From NCBI GenBank assembly GCA_001305055.1, contig BBZX01000003.1, forward strand, positions 124,001 through 188,000: a stretch of DNA of 64,000 nt, given 5' to 3'. The notes under the pieces are model-generated. The model did no database searches, was not told the DNA's origin, and saw only the letters and a list, made by a program, of their open reading frames with translations. Position 1 is the first letter of the stretch; each line of letters begins with the position of its first letter. The position numbers were made by a program, and so were the translations under genes. This DNA comes from Clostridia bacterium UC5.1-1C12. Lineage in GTDB: Bacteria > Bacillota_I > Bacilli_A > Erysipelotrichales > Erysipelotrichaceae. Shown in pieces: positions 1-9,410 of the stretch.

Positions 1-1209
1 TTTAACCCATCTAAAACAAGAGCAATAAGCCCAATTAAAGTATATATCGGTGGTACTAACAAAGAAATGATTGTGCTATTTGATACATTGGATTGGCATA
101 TTATAAACATTGTAGATCCAACAACGATATTCTCAGACACAAATTTATATATATATACGAGTGTAGCTTTTAGTGAATGCTCTGAAATGTCACCTTTTAT
201 TTTTATAGATGATGAAACCATACTTTTTTGTGTAAGGAATAAAGTAACATCACGTAATGATTATATTGCTACTCTCTATACGACATCTGATTACTTTACG
301 ACAACCACTTCAATAAAAGAAATGCCTAATAGTAGCAGTTATTACCATGCATCTTTTTATGGATTTGGTGAAACGTCTGAAGGCAATCAATTTATGATGG
401 CTGAACATACCTATTCAGGATCAAGCAGTTATGATCGAGGGATAGCATGGCTTGCATGGAACAAAAGCAATGTTAATTCTGCAGCAGGTAGCACACGTAA
501 ATTTGGTGAGACTTATCAATACCTATTAAAACTTGGGGATACTTGGCTTCTAGCATATGGAGCTTATGCCGGGTATGAATCACCATATGAGTATATACAA
601 AGCGTTGCTGCTTTATATAGATTGAGTATATCTGCGACAGGAATTACGTTTAATTCATTTACATATCCAGCGTCTATTACTTCTCTAGATGCATCAGGAA
701 AAATGAAAAATTTTCTATGTGGCGCTACTTATTACAAAGGTAAATATATATTTGGTGATAAAGGATCTAACAGCTTTATAACTACTGATTTTAAAAATTA
801 TGAAAGTTATAGCATGGGCGGTAGATCTGACTATTTTATGAAACAAATAGTTGATTTTGATGCTGCTGAATATCCATCAAGCAATGCGATTTTTATTGAT
901 CAACGATCAAACGGTAAAACCAGTATAAAATTATCCGTCGCATACCAAAGAGAGGCAGATCAAGCAAGTTTTGCATGGTCGCATCAGCAAAGCTATCCAT
1001 TTAGTAATTACGGTTTATCAAATTTTTATAGTATGTGCAGCTGGATAGATAATGATAAGTTGAAAATTATCGTAGGCAATACTACAACGCTTGATTTGCA
1101 ATTACTTACTATTAATTTAATGGATTTTAATGTCTATATTAACGTTCCAGCATTTTCGGATACTATGAGTAGTTATAGTGATAACAGTTTTATAAAAAGA
1201 AAATTTTGA
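1..1209 (+). CDS. Tail-fibre/receptor-binding-like protein, 5' truncated by window edge
   Basis: The frame is open from base 1, so the true start is outside the window; at least 402 residues are present. The sequence is rich in Tyr, Ser, Thr and Gly with recurrent short beta-strand-like segments and no transmembrane helix, like the sialidase/beta-propeller style tail proteins at 45.5-48.7 kb in prophage B. Like those, it is followed by a small protein sharing the KVWYE segment. Role inferred: host recognition at the tail tip. No specific family is recognised, and exact homology to the prophage B proteins was not established by alignment. Confidence 0.55.
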   Translation, partial: FNPSKTRAISPIKVYIGGTNKEMIVLFDTLDWHIINIVDPTTIFSDTNLYIYTSVAFSECSEMSPFIFIDDETILFCVRNKVTSRNDYIATLYTTSDYFTTTTSIKEMPNSSSYYHASFYGFGETSEGNQFMMAEHTYSGSSSYDRGIAWLAWNKSNVNSAAGSTRKFGETYQYLLKLGDTWLLAYGAYAGYESPYEYIQSVAALYRLSISATGITFNSFTYPASITSLDASGKMKNFLCGATYYKGKYIFGDKGSNSFITTDFKNYESYSMGGRSDYFMKQIVDFDAAEYPSSNAIFIDQRSNGKTSIKLSVAYQREADQASFAWSHQQSYPFSNYGLSNFYSMCSWIDNDKLKIIVGNTTTLDLQLLTINLMDFNVYINVPAFSDTMSSYSDNSFIKRKF

Positions 1210-1248
1210 AGGTAAAAAATACCTTTACATCAAGGCAAGGTGATGACT

Positions 1249-1585
1249 ATGTATTATGTTTATAAAAATGAAAAAGGCGATTTATTTGTATCTGAAAATA
1301 AGCCAACCATGTACGCAGATATGTTTGAAGTGAATGTGCTGCCTTTTTATCCCAATGCAGACAATGCAGAAATAACTATGCAGGCAGACTTTGAAAATCA
1401 TAAAGTTTGGTACGAAGTTAATGAACTACCTAATAAAAAATGTTGATTTAGATACAATTCATGAAAATGTATTAGCTATCATGGAAGGCATGGCAGCATC
1501 TTACGAAGAGCAAAGTAGCAATGATATGAACATCATGGAAGGTCTTGCTGCAATCTATGAGGAACAGATAGGAGGTACTCAATAA
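1249..1585 (+). CDS. Small tail-fibre-associated protein (frameshifted)
   Basis: Two overlapping frames join into one protein if one A is removed from the six-A run near 1436-1441. The join is supported by the intact homologue at 46,857-47,129 of prophage B: both share a short aromatic N-terminal half, a KVWYE segment and a C-terminal acidic helix. Start ATG 1249 follows the AAGG at 1237-1240. It lies 39 bp after the tail-fibre gene. Function unknown; position suggests a fibre chaperone or attachment protein. Confidence 0.55.
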
Positions 1586-1740
1586 TGGAAAAGATTTATG
1601 CAGTCTTACTTATTAATCAGGCACGTACATGGACAAGTGTACCGGCTAAAATCAAACCCAAAGTAGAGGTAGTATTACAAGAACATGTTGCCGCTGGTTT
1701 GATTAGTCAGGAACGATACGATGAGATCATGGCTAGCTGA
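1585..1740 (+). CDS. CD1375/XkdX-like small phage protein
   Basis: 51 residues. Start ATG overlaps the previous stop (TAATG) and has GGAGGT at 1571-1576. The N-terminus ([12 protein letters not shown]) matches the style of the CD1375-like short proteins found between tail fibres and holins in Firmicutes phages. The C-terminal segment ([12 protein letters not shown]) resembles XkdX-type tails. It occupies the same position as the 58-aa gene at 49,117 in prophage B. Molecular role unknown. Confidence 0.5.
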   Translation: MEKIYAVLLINQARTWTSVPAKIKPKVEVVLQEHVAAGLISQERYDEIMAS

Positions 1741-1789
1741 TTGGCTAACTGATGTTGGTTTATGGATCTTAAAGAAAGGAGGTACCGAT

Positions 1790-1915
1790 ATGGTTGCAGT
1801 ATATGTGGCGCTGATTATCAACGGTCGCAGAACTTATGCGAGTGTGCCTGCATTGCTTAAAGACAAAGTAAAAGTTGATCTGGAAGCATTGGGCCTAGAA
1901 GATTTATGTAAGTAA
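1790..1915 (+). CDS. CD1375-like small phage protein
   Basis: 41 residues, beginning [13 protein letters not shown], with AAAGGAGGT immediately upstream; an upstream in-frame ATG at 1721 lacks a comparable ribosome site. Similar in layout to the preceding 51-aa protein (hydrophobic YVALIINGR start, then a VPALLKDKV helix), so the two are probably tandem paralogues. Only 14 bp separate it from the HNH gene, an abnormal junction between the tail end and the packaging start of a phage. Confidence 0.5.
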   Translation: MVAVYVALIINGRRTYASVPALLKDKVKVDLEALGLEDLCK

Positions 1916-1929
1916 GGAGGTGAGCTGCA

Positions 1930-2601
1930 GTGTTTACATTATCAACCTTTTACAAATCCCATGAGTGGGAAGACCTCATCAAAATATTAAAAATCGAACG
2001 AGTTAACAGCGAAGGTGTATTGATATGTGAACACTGTGGTAAGCCAATCATTAAATCTTATGACTGCATCGGGCATCATAAAGAAGAACTCACGGAAGCA
2101 AACGTTAATGATCGTACAGTCAGCCTTAATCCGGATAACATTGCATTAGTACATCACCAATGCCATAATGCTATTCACGAGCGCTTTGGTCATGATGGTA
2201 CAAGGCATATCTATTTAGTATATGGCGCACCGGGCGCAGGCAAGCGAGCCTATGTTGAGACAGTTGCTGGTCGTGATGATTTGATCCTTGATTTAGATAG
2301 TCTGTATTCTGCCATAACTCTCCGTGATCGATATGATCACAGTAACCGTGTAAGTCGTAATGTGTTTGGACTTAGGGATTGTATCCTTGACCAGATCAAG
2401 ACAAGAGCAGGTAAGTGGCGTAGTGCTTGGGTCATCGGCGGTTATCCTTTGAGCAGTGAGCGGAGTAGGCTGTGTGAGATGCTTGGTGCAGAGCCAGTGT
2501 ATATTGATACACCTCAGAGTGAGTGTCTGCTTACGTGTAAGGATAGGGGGTACGATTACTTGGAGTATTGCGTTAAATGGTTTGATAGCTACACTGTATA
2601 G
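1930..2601 (+). CDS. HNH endonuclease fused to P-loop kinase-like domain
   Basis: 223 residues, GTG start with GGAGGTGAG upstream. Residues about 30-90 form an HNH domain with a CEHCGKP zinc knuckle and the pattern HH..E, NPDNIALVHHQCH and H. Residues about 97-223 form a P-loop domain: GAPGAGKR, DLDSLYS, and IDTPQSECLLTCKDR. Phage HNH proteins next to terminase assist cos cleavage by TerL; the P-loop partner is unassigned (polynucleotide-kinase-like). In prophage B the two domains are separate overlapping genes (31,354 and 31,628). The Walker A motif here ends in GKR instead of GK(S/T), so nucleotide binding may be lost. Confidence 0.8.
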   Translation: MFTLSTFYKSHEWEDLIKILKIERVNSEGVLICEHCGKPIIKSYDCIGHHKEELTEANVNDRTVSLNPDNIALVHHQCHNAIHERFGHDGTRHIYLVYGAPGAGKRAYVETVAGRDDLILDLDSLYSAITLRDRYDHSNRVSRNVFGLRDCILDQIKTRAGKWRSAWVIGGYPLSSERSRLCEMLGAEPVYIDTPQSECLLTCKDRGYDYLEYCVKWFDSYTV

Positions 2602-2649
2602 CCCCCTGGCAAGTCAATGAGACAGGCCCGATGGGGACTGGTAGGGGCT
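2599..2649 (+). other. Hairpin after HNH gene, possible cos/packaging region
   Basis: AGCCCC (2599-2604) pairs with GGGGCT (2644-2649), with an internal AGTC/GACT pairing, directly after the HNH stop and before terS. There is no U-run, so it is not a typical terminator. In HNH-type cos phages the cohesive site commonly lies between HNH and terS; that assignment is inference. Nothing else is recognised between 2602 and 2764. Confidence 0.3.
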
Positions 2650-2764
2650 CTCAATTTTCGCAGAAAGCCATTTTTTGAGATTTTTAGATTTAGAAAGCAA
2701 AAGAATTTGAATTATGTCGAACCTTTGAGTCATCTCTGAAAGAAGTAAAAAGGAGGCTCATAAG

Positions 2765-3095
2765 GTGGAAGATAGAAAAGAACAACTTATTAATATCGTG
2801 CAGCATGCAGATAAAGATGTGCTTGTATTGCTGGGTCCTCTCATTGAGCATGTAGTATTTTTGGAAGAGTTACTTGCTGAAATAAAAAGCCTCAGAAAGT
2901 AACTTTATCAAGAGACACCCGGCGGATCGTAACAGATTAAAACCCGGCGACATGTATAAGCAGTATAAAGACCTCAGCCAAACATATATCAACGAGCTTA
3001 AAGTATTGCAAGGTGCTTTAGGGATTGATGATGCAGATGGCACAAGTCCACTCAGAGAGTATTTAAATAGCCTTATCAAGCATGAAGCCGTATAA
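2765..3095 (+). CDS. terS: Terminase small subunit, P27 family (frameshifted)
   Basis: GTG start after AAAAGGAGG. The first 45 residues end at a stop near 2900; the downstream frame (FIKRHPADRNRLKP, then a YKQYKDLSQTYINEL helix and a SPLREYL end) is the standard C-terminal half of P27-type TerS. The frame change near 2900-2908 equals two missing bases. It overlaps terL by 14 bp. Role: recognises phage DNA and loads TerL. No single open frame over 60 codons covers it, so it is easily missed. Confidence 0.7.
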
Positions 3096-4771
3096 GAATT
3101 ATTTATGTGAGTATCGGGAAGCTATAAGGCGAGGGTATGATGACGATGGCCATCAAGTGATTTGCGGGCATGAATTGGTAACGGAGCTTGATCATTTGAT
3201 TGATGACTTAGAAAACCCACGTTACATTTATGATACGACTGATGCCTATTTGCGTATGGACTTATGCAAAACTGTGTGAGGCTTACAAAATCACCGTTTT
3301 ACAATAAACCCATGCACCTCATGCTATGGCAAAAAGCATTTATTGAGGTTATCTACAGCTTTAAGATCGCTGCTACTGGCTTTGACAGGTTTAAAAAATT
3401 GTGCTCCTTATCGGCCGTAAAAATACAAAGTCAGAAACATGCTCTGCATTAGGCTTGACAGAACTATTTTTAGGTGAGGAAGGTAATGATATTGTCTGCA
3501 GCTCGAATGACGATAATCAGGCTAGTATCACTTATGATGCTATCGACTTGATGCGCCAGTTAATTGATCCAAATGACTTAGATAGCAAACGCAATCAGAG
3601 ATTTATTATCAATAAGGCAACTAACACAAAGATATACAAACTGTCAGATAGGACAAGAAACAAAGAGGGTCGTAACATTGGCTTCGCAATTGTGGATGAG
3701 GTGCATGAAATGAAAACGAACGTTATTGGTAAAAGTATTGAGCAATCACAATCGCTTAAAGATAATCCTAAATTTATCATCATCACAACGGAAGGCTTCG
3801 TAAATGGTGGTTATTTGGATGAGGAACTCATTAAATGTAGAGCAATTATCAACGGTGAAGATGATGGACCAATGGCAGAACGAACCTTACCGTGGTTTTA
3901 TACGCAGGACTCAGAACAAGAAGTCTGGCAAAACGAAAACTCATGGCTAAAATCAAACCCTACACTCGGTATAGTAAAAAAGTGGGACTATCTGAGAGAG
4001 CAGCTTGACGCTGCACGAACGTCTAAAAGTGACCGTATGTTTGTGCTTAGTAAAGACTTTAACTTTAAGCAGTCCAATGCTCAAGCATGGCTGCAGGAGA
4101 GTGAGTACAAAAATATCAGCACTTTTGACTTAGAACAATTCCGTGGCTGCTATTGTCTCGGTGCAGTCGATTTAGCAGAAACCACCGATCTTACCTGCGC
4201 TAAAATATTGCTAATGAAACCAGATGACAGTACCAAGTACATACATACTATGTATTTTATACCGGAAGAAAAACTGGCAAAAAACAATGATGCAGGAAGT
4301 GGTGCAAAGTATGCTGAATGGGCAAAAGCAGGATTGATAACCATCCTGCCAGGTGTATCCAATGATTTAAGTAAAGTAGCAGATTGGTTTTACATGCTAT
4401 ACAAGGATTATGAGATACGGGTTTACAAAGTTGGCTATGATGTTAAGTTTAGCAAAGACTTTTTATCGAAAATGAATTTTTATGGATTTGAATGTGAGCT
4501 TATACAACAAAATGCAGAGGTGATGAGCTTGCCAATGAAAATTGTAGAAGCAGAGCTAAAGGCTAAGATCATCAACTACAACGCAAATCCAGTAGATGAG
4601 TGGTGCTTCAGTAACTCAGCGATACAAATGGATACAAAAGGGCAGATACTATGTGTTAAGATTGCCGGTCAACCGGGCAGGAAAATAGATGGATCTGTAA
4701 CGCTGATCATCCTTTATGCGACACTGGAGCGGTATCGCAGTGCATTTATGTCAATGATTAACAGGAGGTAG
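3082..4771 (+). CDS. terL: Terminase large subunit (two frameshifts)
   Basis: About 562 residues when three frames are joined; breaks near 3272 and 3396-3402, the second fixed by one extra A in a poly-A run. Features in order: N-terminal H/YR region, MLWQKAFIEVIYSF, a Walker A-like IGRKNTKS, DIVCSSNDD, Walker B FAIVDEVHE, then the RNase H-like nuclease with AVDLAETTD. The family's terminase ATPase/nuclease packages DNA into proheads. It overlaps terS and ends 3 bp before the portal gene. Confidence 0.85.
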
Positions 4772-4774
4772 ACT

Positions 4775-5998
4775 ATGGGAGTATGGACATATATAAAGCA
4801 AAAATTTAACACAATCAAATATGCTCAGGCTCTTAATGGATACACACCAATATTTAGCCAATTTGGGCAAGATATCTACGCATCTGATATTGTGCAGAGC
4901 GTGATTGATTGCATTGTGACTGAGATGTGTAAGTTGCATCCAATGCACATCATTAAAAAAGAGAGAGATTCAATACCTGTTAATGACTCCATCCAGCGGG
5001 TACTTGACCATCCAAACGAGATGATGACAACCCACGACTTTATATCTAAAATCATGTGGAACCTATTTTTAAACTATAACTCGTTTATTTATCCTGTGTA
5101 TGATGTTAGGACAAACGCTGATGGCAGCGAGACGAGGACCTATAAAGCACTCTATCCTCTCCAGCCTAATCAAGCAAGTTTTGTGGAGGATGTTTCAGGT
5201 AAATTATTTGTTAAGATGCGGTTTGGCAATGGATTTGAGACTACATTGCCTTATGAGTCACTGATCCACGTGAGATATAGGTACTCTGTCAATGAGTATA
5301 TGGGTGGCAATGAGGCAGGACAGCCGGACAATGATGCCTTGCTTAAGTTGCTTAGCATGAATAACTCATTGATGGATGGCGTGATAAATGCCATGAAAAC
5401 ATCATTTGCAATCAATGGTATCATGAAATATAACACACTGTTAGATGGTCCGGAAATGAAAGCAGCTATCGAAGCATTTAATCAGCAGCTGCAAAACAAT
5501 ATGTCTGGAATCGTCGGTGTTGATTTAAAAGGAGAGTACATTCCAATCACTCGTAAGATTCAGGCTGTTGATCCGGAGACACTCAAATTCATTGACTCAA
5601 GAATTTTACGCAAATTTGGAGTTAGCATGGCAATCCTAACTGGTGATTATACTAAGGCTCAGTACCAGGCTTTTTATCAAAAAACATTGGAACCCTTGAT
5701 CATAAATTTAACGCAAGCATTTGCAAAGACATTATTTACACAACGACAAAAGGATCTTGGCCATGACATCTTATTTATGACTGAGCCTCTTGTATTTATG
5801 GATACTTCACAGGTTGTAGAAGTAATCAGGCTTTTAGGTGATAGCGGGACTTTGTACGAAAATGAAAAGCGTGTAGCGATTGGATATCCACCTGATCCAG
5901 CACTTGAAGGCATCAGGATGCAGTCATTAAACTATGTTAATGTAGAGTTAGCCGCTCAGTATCAAACCGGTAAAAAGAAGGAGGGAAACGATGATTAA
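4775..5998 (+). CDS. Portal protein, HK97 family
   Basis: 407 residues, uninterrupted. ATG is preceded by AGGAGGTAGACT. The fold-typical segments are visible: an N-terminal TPIFSQFGQDIY region, LNYNSFIYPVYD, a MNNSLMDGVINAMKTSFAINGIM stretch and FGVSMAILTGDYTKAQYQAFYQ followed by the C-terminal clip/stem. It forms the dodecameric portal through which TerL pumps DNA. It overlaps the start of the small zinc-ribbon gene by 8 bp. Confidence 0.9.
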   Translation: MGVWTYIKQKFNTIKYAQALNGYTPIFSQFGQDIYASDIVQSVIDCIVTEMCKLHPMHIIKKERDSIPVNDSIQRVLDHPNEMMTTHDFISKIMWNLFLNYNSFIYPVYDVRTNADGSETRTYKALYPLQPNQASFVEDVSGKLFVKMRFGNGFETTLPYESLIHVRYRYSVNEYMGGNEAGQPDNDALLKLLSMNNSLMDGVINAMKTSFAINGIMKYNTLLDGPEMKAAIEAFNQQLQNNMSGIVGVDLKGEYIPITRKIQAVDPETLKFIDSRILRKFGVSMAILTGDYTKAQYQAFYQKTLEPLIINLTQAFAKTLFTQRQKDLGHDILFMTEPLVFMDTSQVVEVIRLLGDSGTLYENEKRVAIGYPPDPALEGIRMQSLNYVNVELAAQYQTGKKKEGNDD

Positions 5999-6128
5999 AG
6001 ATGGATGGTATTGCTGCCCTCATTGTGGTCAAAAGTTATTTAAAGTAACTGATATGGCTGTGATCAAGGGTGTACAGTATAAATGCAAAAAGTGTAAAGA
6101 AATTATTAATATCAATATTGAGCCATAG
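5991..6128 (+). CDS. Small Com-like zinc-ribbon protein
   Basis: 45 residues with two CxxC knuckles (CPHC at 9-12 and CKKC about residues 32-35) and a KLFKV core, the arrangement of the phage Mu Com-type zinc finger. Start overlaps the portal stop; GGAGGGAAACG lies upstream. Com of Mu is a translational activator, but no mom-like gene is seen here, so only the fold is inferred. Confidence 0.6.
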   Translation: MIKDGWYCCPHCGQKLFKVTDMAVIKGVQYKCKKCKEIININIEP

Positions 6129-6166
6129 AGCCTATTAAGTAATTACTACTTGATGGGCTTTTTATT
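6129..6166 (+). terminator. Intrinsic terminator inside structural operon
   Basis: Thirteen-base stem AGCCTATTAAGTA / TACTTGATGGGCT (two G-U pairs), 5-nt loop, then CTTTTTATTTT. Its position between portal and protease genes implies partial termination or antitermination of late transcripts. Confidence 0.75.
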
Positions 6167-6187
6167 TTAATTTAAGGAGGCATTTTT

Positions 6188-8035
6188 ATGGATAAATTAC
6201 CAGATCTTATTCGACGTAATTTTGGTTTTGAAGTTAGAGCGGAAAGCACTGAACAGGGGTCAATAATTACTGGTCGCCCGATTGTGTATAACTCATTAAC
6301 TGATCTTGGTTGGTGCAAAGAGGTCATAGAGCGTGGCGCTCTTGATAAAACGGATTTAACGGATGTTAGGTTTTTAGTCAATCATGATTTTTCAAAGCTC
6401 CCATTAGCTCGATCACGCAGAAACAATGCGAACTCAACAATGCAGTTAGCTGTTGACGAAAATGGTATGACTATACATGTGCTGCTTGATACAGAAAACA
6501 ATCAAGAAGCAAGGGCATTATATAGCGCTGTAGAGCGCGGTGATATAACCGGTATGAGTTTTGCATTTAGTATCAGTGATGAAGAATGGACTGAAATTGA
6601 TACTGACATGCCCACAAGGCACATTAAAGGAATTTCAAGCGTGGTAGAGTGTTCAGCTGTGACTTTTCCGGCTTATGAGGACACTGAAATTTACGCTAGA
6701 GATAAAGCATCTCTGGAGAGAGAGCGAGCAGCGCTGGAGAGCGCTAAAAAGCAGTCAAGAACCAATCGCAATCGCTCAGACGAGTTGGAACTTGAAAAAT
6801 TAAAAGCAAAATTTTTATACAAAAATTGGAGGAACATTATGAAAGAATATCTAAAAAAGATTCTTGCTGCTAAGCAAAAAAGAGCGGCAGATTTACGAGA
6901 TTTAATCACAAACGCAACCACAGCTGATGAGGTGCGTTCATATGGCAATGAATTAACTGAGGTAGAGAGTGAGGAGCGAGAAGCTCAGGAACAATTAAAT
7001 GCATTGGTAGCAGCAGAGCAAAATGCTGGTGCTGGTCCTCAGCAGAGATTTAATCCATTAGCTACTTACAGTATGTATCCTTATAGTCAAAGAAATAACG
7101 ATCCTGATACTAGCCCATTAGATACAACTGAATATCGTTCTGCATTTATGGCTAACGTACTGCATAATACACCTATTCCGGCCAATTTAAGAGCAAACGC
7201 AAATACTCTTACTAGTGATGTAACAAGTGTATTGCCGCCTGTGCTAATTAATCAGATCATTGAACGTATGGAAGAATGTGGTATGATTTTACCTTTAGTT
7301 ACACGCACTTCTTATGCTGCAGGTGTAGTAATCCCTACATCTAATGTAAAACCTGTAGCGACATGGGTGTCAGAGGGGAAAGGATCGAGCAGACAGAAAA
7401 AGACTACCGGTAAGATCACATTTAGCTACTTTAAACTGCGTTGTGAAATTTCCATGTCAATGGAAGTTGGGACAATGGCACTTGCTGCATTCGAAGCAAA
7501 ATTTATTGAAAACGTATCTAAGGCAATGGTCATTGCAATTGAAAAAGCGATCATTAATGGTGACGGTACCACTCAGCCTAAAGGCATCTTAAAAGAGACA
7601 GCTGCGGCAACTGTAGAACTTGCAAAAGCAGAACCAACCTATAAAGAACTTGTAGATGCTGAGGGAAAAGTGCCATCAGAATTTGAAGCAAGTGCAAAAT
7701 GGTGCATGACAAAAGGCACAATTTATGAAATTTATCGGTATGACTGATTCTGCCGGTCAACCAATCGCACGGATCAATTATGGTCTCAATGGCAAGCCAG
7801 AGCGAATTTTACTTGGTCGTGAAGTGGTCATTCATCCTTATGGTGATGAAATGGGAAGTGTAATAGCGTTTATTGTAGATTTTAATGACTATGTATTAAA
7901 TACTATCTATGATATGGGAATCTTAAAAAACAAGATTGGGATAGCGAGGATCTGTTGACTAAAGCTGTTATGAGTGTCGATGGTAAGATGGTAGATGCTG
8001 GATCGTTGATTACATTAACAGTAAAAGCAGCATAG
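6188..8035 (+). CDS. Prohead protease fused in frame to HK97 major capsid protein
   Basis: One frame runs from the S78-type prohead protease (residues 1 to about 215; NHDFSKLPLAR with the catalytic His region, GDITGMSFAF with the Ser region) into a coiled-coil delta-like scaffold (about 218-285) and the HK97-fold capsid (LPPVLINQIIERMEE, GDGTTQPKGIL). The capsid part has its own ribosome site and ATG at 6839, so free capsid can be made. Frame breaks occur near 7738 (one extra base) and 7930 (one missing base); the last frame ends ITLTVKAA. Preceded by AAGGAGG. Confidence 0.85.
6828..6841 (+). promoter_or_regulatory. Internal ribosome site and ATG for capsid protein
   Basis: GGAGG (6828-6832) is spaced 6 nt from ATG 6839 inside the protease frame. 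The same GGAGG-to-ATG arrangement begins the separate capsid gene of prophage B (36,000-36,014), supporting its use here. Confidence 0.65.
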
Positions 8036-8060
8036 AAGGTATAAAATAGGAGGTATAAAA

Positions 8061-8342
8061 ATGGCTGAACCATATAATCATTTGTCTAAAGTAAAATCTA
8101 TGCTAGGTATCACCGGCAATTATCAAGACGAAACCTTGTCAGGATATATTGATGAGGTTAAGGAGTTTATGTGTTCAGCCGGAGTATCACAGTCGGTAAT
8201 CAATTCTGGCGTTGCTTCAGGCTTGATTGCTCGTGGTGTCGCAGATTTGTGGAATTATGGGAGTGGAGGCGCAAGCCTATCTCTATACTTCCTTATGCGA
8301 TGTAGCCAACTTGCATTAAGAAGTGGTGATACTAATGTATAG
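8061..8342 (+). CDS. Head-tail connector, gp6-like
   Basis: 93 residues, uninterrupted, after AGGAGGTATAAAA. The N-terminal LSKVKSMLGI and ETLSGYIDEVKEFM helices followed by ARGVADLW are characteristic of the DNA-packaging/connector family of HK97 gp6 and SPP1 gp15. It forms the ring below the portal. The stop overlaps the next gene's start. Confidence 0.8.
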   Translation: MAEPYNHLSKVKSMLGITGNYQDETLSGYIDEVKEFMCSAGVSQSVINSGVASGLIARGVADLWNYGSGGASLSLYFLMRCSQLALRSGDTNV

Positions 8343-8670
8343 ACCTAAAAAACCATTCAATGTGCAGTTTATGATTTTAGTACCAACCACTAAAAACGTT
8401 AATGGCAAAGTGGTTTATGGTTATCCGGACACTGGCGATATTATTAATGCGGCTTATACGACATTTGGCGGTACTGAAAGCGTTGTTAATGGTATTTACT
8501 CTGTGATTGATACGGGCACCGTTGAGACGTGGTACAGGCCTGACATTACATCAACCACGAGGCTAAAGCGAGAGGATGGCAGAATTTATGATGTTGAAGG
8601 TGACCCAGAAAACATTGAAATGCGAAATCAGTTTTTAAAGATAAAAGTGAAGTGTATTGGCAATGGCTAA
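8335..8670 (+). CDS. Head closure/head-tail joining protein
   Basis: 111 residues from ATG 8335 (MYRPKKPFN); the ORF extends upstream but GGTGATACTA favours this ATG. Mostly beta, as in SPP1 gp16-type stopper proteins, and in the standard place after the connector. The ending overlaps the next gene by 8 bp. Assignment relies on order and length more than on motifs. Confidence 0.6.
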   Translation: MYRPKKPFNVQFMILVPTTKNVNGKVVYGYPDTGDIINAAYTTFGGTESVVNGIYSVIDTGTVETWYRPDITSTTRLKREDGRIYDVEGDPENIEMRNQFLKIKVKCIGNG

Positions 8671-9061
8671 AGGCAGAACGAGAATAAAGATTACGGGTTA
8701 TGATGCAATATTAAAGTCCATCGAAAAAATGGGTGGAGATATGCAAGCAGCAGCCATTGAAGCAGTTGAATTAAGTGGTAAGAATGCCACTAATCGTTTT
8801 AGAGCGATTGCCCAAGAGCACGAATACTCAGGATTAACACTCAATAGCTTAGTCGATGATCCTAAAGCAACTGTAAAAAAGGAAAAATCATTTTAGACAC
8901 TGGCTATGATATCAACAAAGGCGGTGTGGCAGCCATTTGGCTTGATAGAGGCACACCAAAACAAAAAGCCGCTAAATTATGTAAGTAAAATTAAGAAGGA
9001 TCAAGCTGTAAAAGGTGCTATCGGATATGTACTGGGTAAAAAGTGGAGGGAAATATTATGA
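8663..9061 (+). CDS. HK97 gp10-like tail component (two frameshifts)
   Basis: The N-terminal frame (GYDAILKSIEKMGGDM, then SGKNATNRFRAIAQEHEYSG) stops at 8896; the continuing frames give DTGYDINKGGVAAIWLDRGT and then KGAIGYVLGKKWREIL, the normal gp10 family ending. One missing A near 8876 and one near 8978 restore the gene, about 132 residues. The stop overlaps the next ATG (ATGA). Confidence 0.75.
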
Positions 9062-9396
9062 AAAAAATTTTGTTTGATTTGATTTCTACGCTTGGTTATC
9101 CAATCTATCAGCAGGGGTCATTTACAGATACCGACTATCCGCCAGCGTTTTATACTTATTGGAATTTTGACACTGTTATTGATAAATATTACGATAATAA
9201 AGAGTTAAAATGTGTCTGGTCTTTTTGGCTTAATTTTTATGCAACTGATCCTGAGCTTGTAGATACCATGCTTATTAAAGCCAGAAATCTATTAAAAGAA
9301 CATGGATGGCTTATACCAAGTAAAGGTCAAGATGTAAACAGTGGCCATCCGGATTACTCAGGGCGATCACTAGAAATTTATTATGTTGAATATTAA
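9058..9396 (+). CDS. Tail completion/terminator protein
   Basis: 112 residues; ATG 9058 follows GGAGGG with 7-nt spacing. Motifs LGYPIYQQGSFTD and FWLNFYATDPELVD match the tail-terminator-like proteins found before the major tail protein. It caps the tail tube at the head end (family knowledge). Confidence 0.65.
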   Translation: MKKILFDLISTLGYPIYQQGSFTDTDYPPAFYTYWNFDTVIDKYYDNKELKCVWSFWLNFYATDPELVDTMLIKARNLLKEHGWLIPSKGQDVNSGHPDYSGRSLEIYYVEY

Positions 9397-9410
9397 AGAG
9401 GAGGATTACT

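Noticed and set aside
3082..4771. Group I intron or intein splitting terL
   Set aside because: The breaks shift the frame by one base with no inserted sequence; single-base correction restores the protein.
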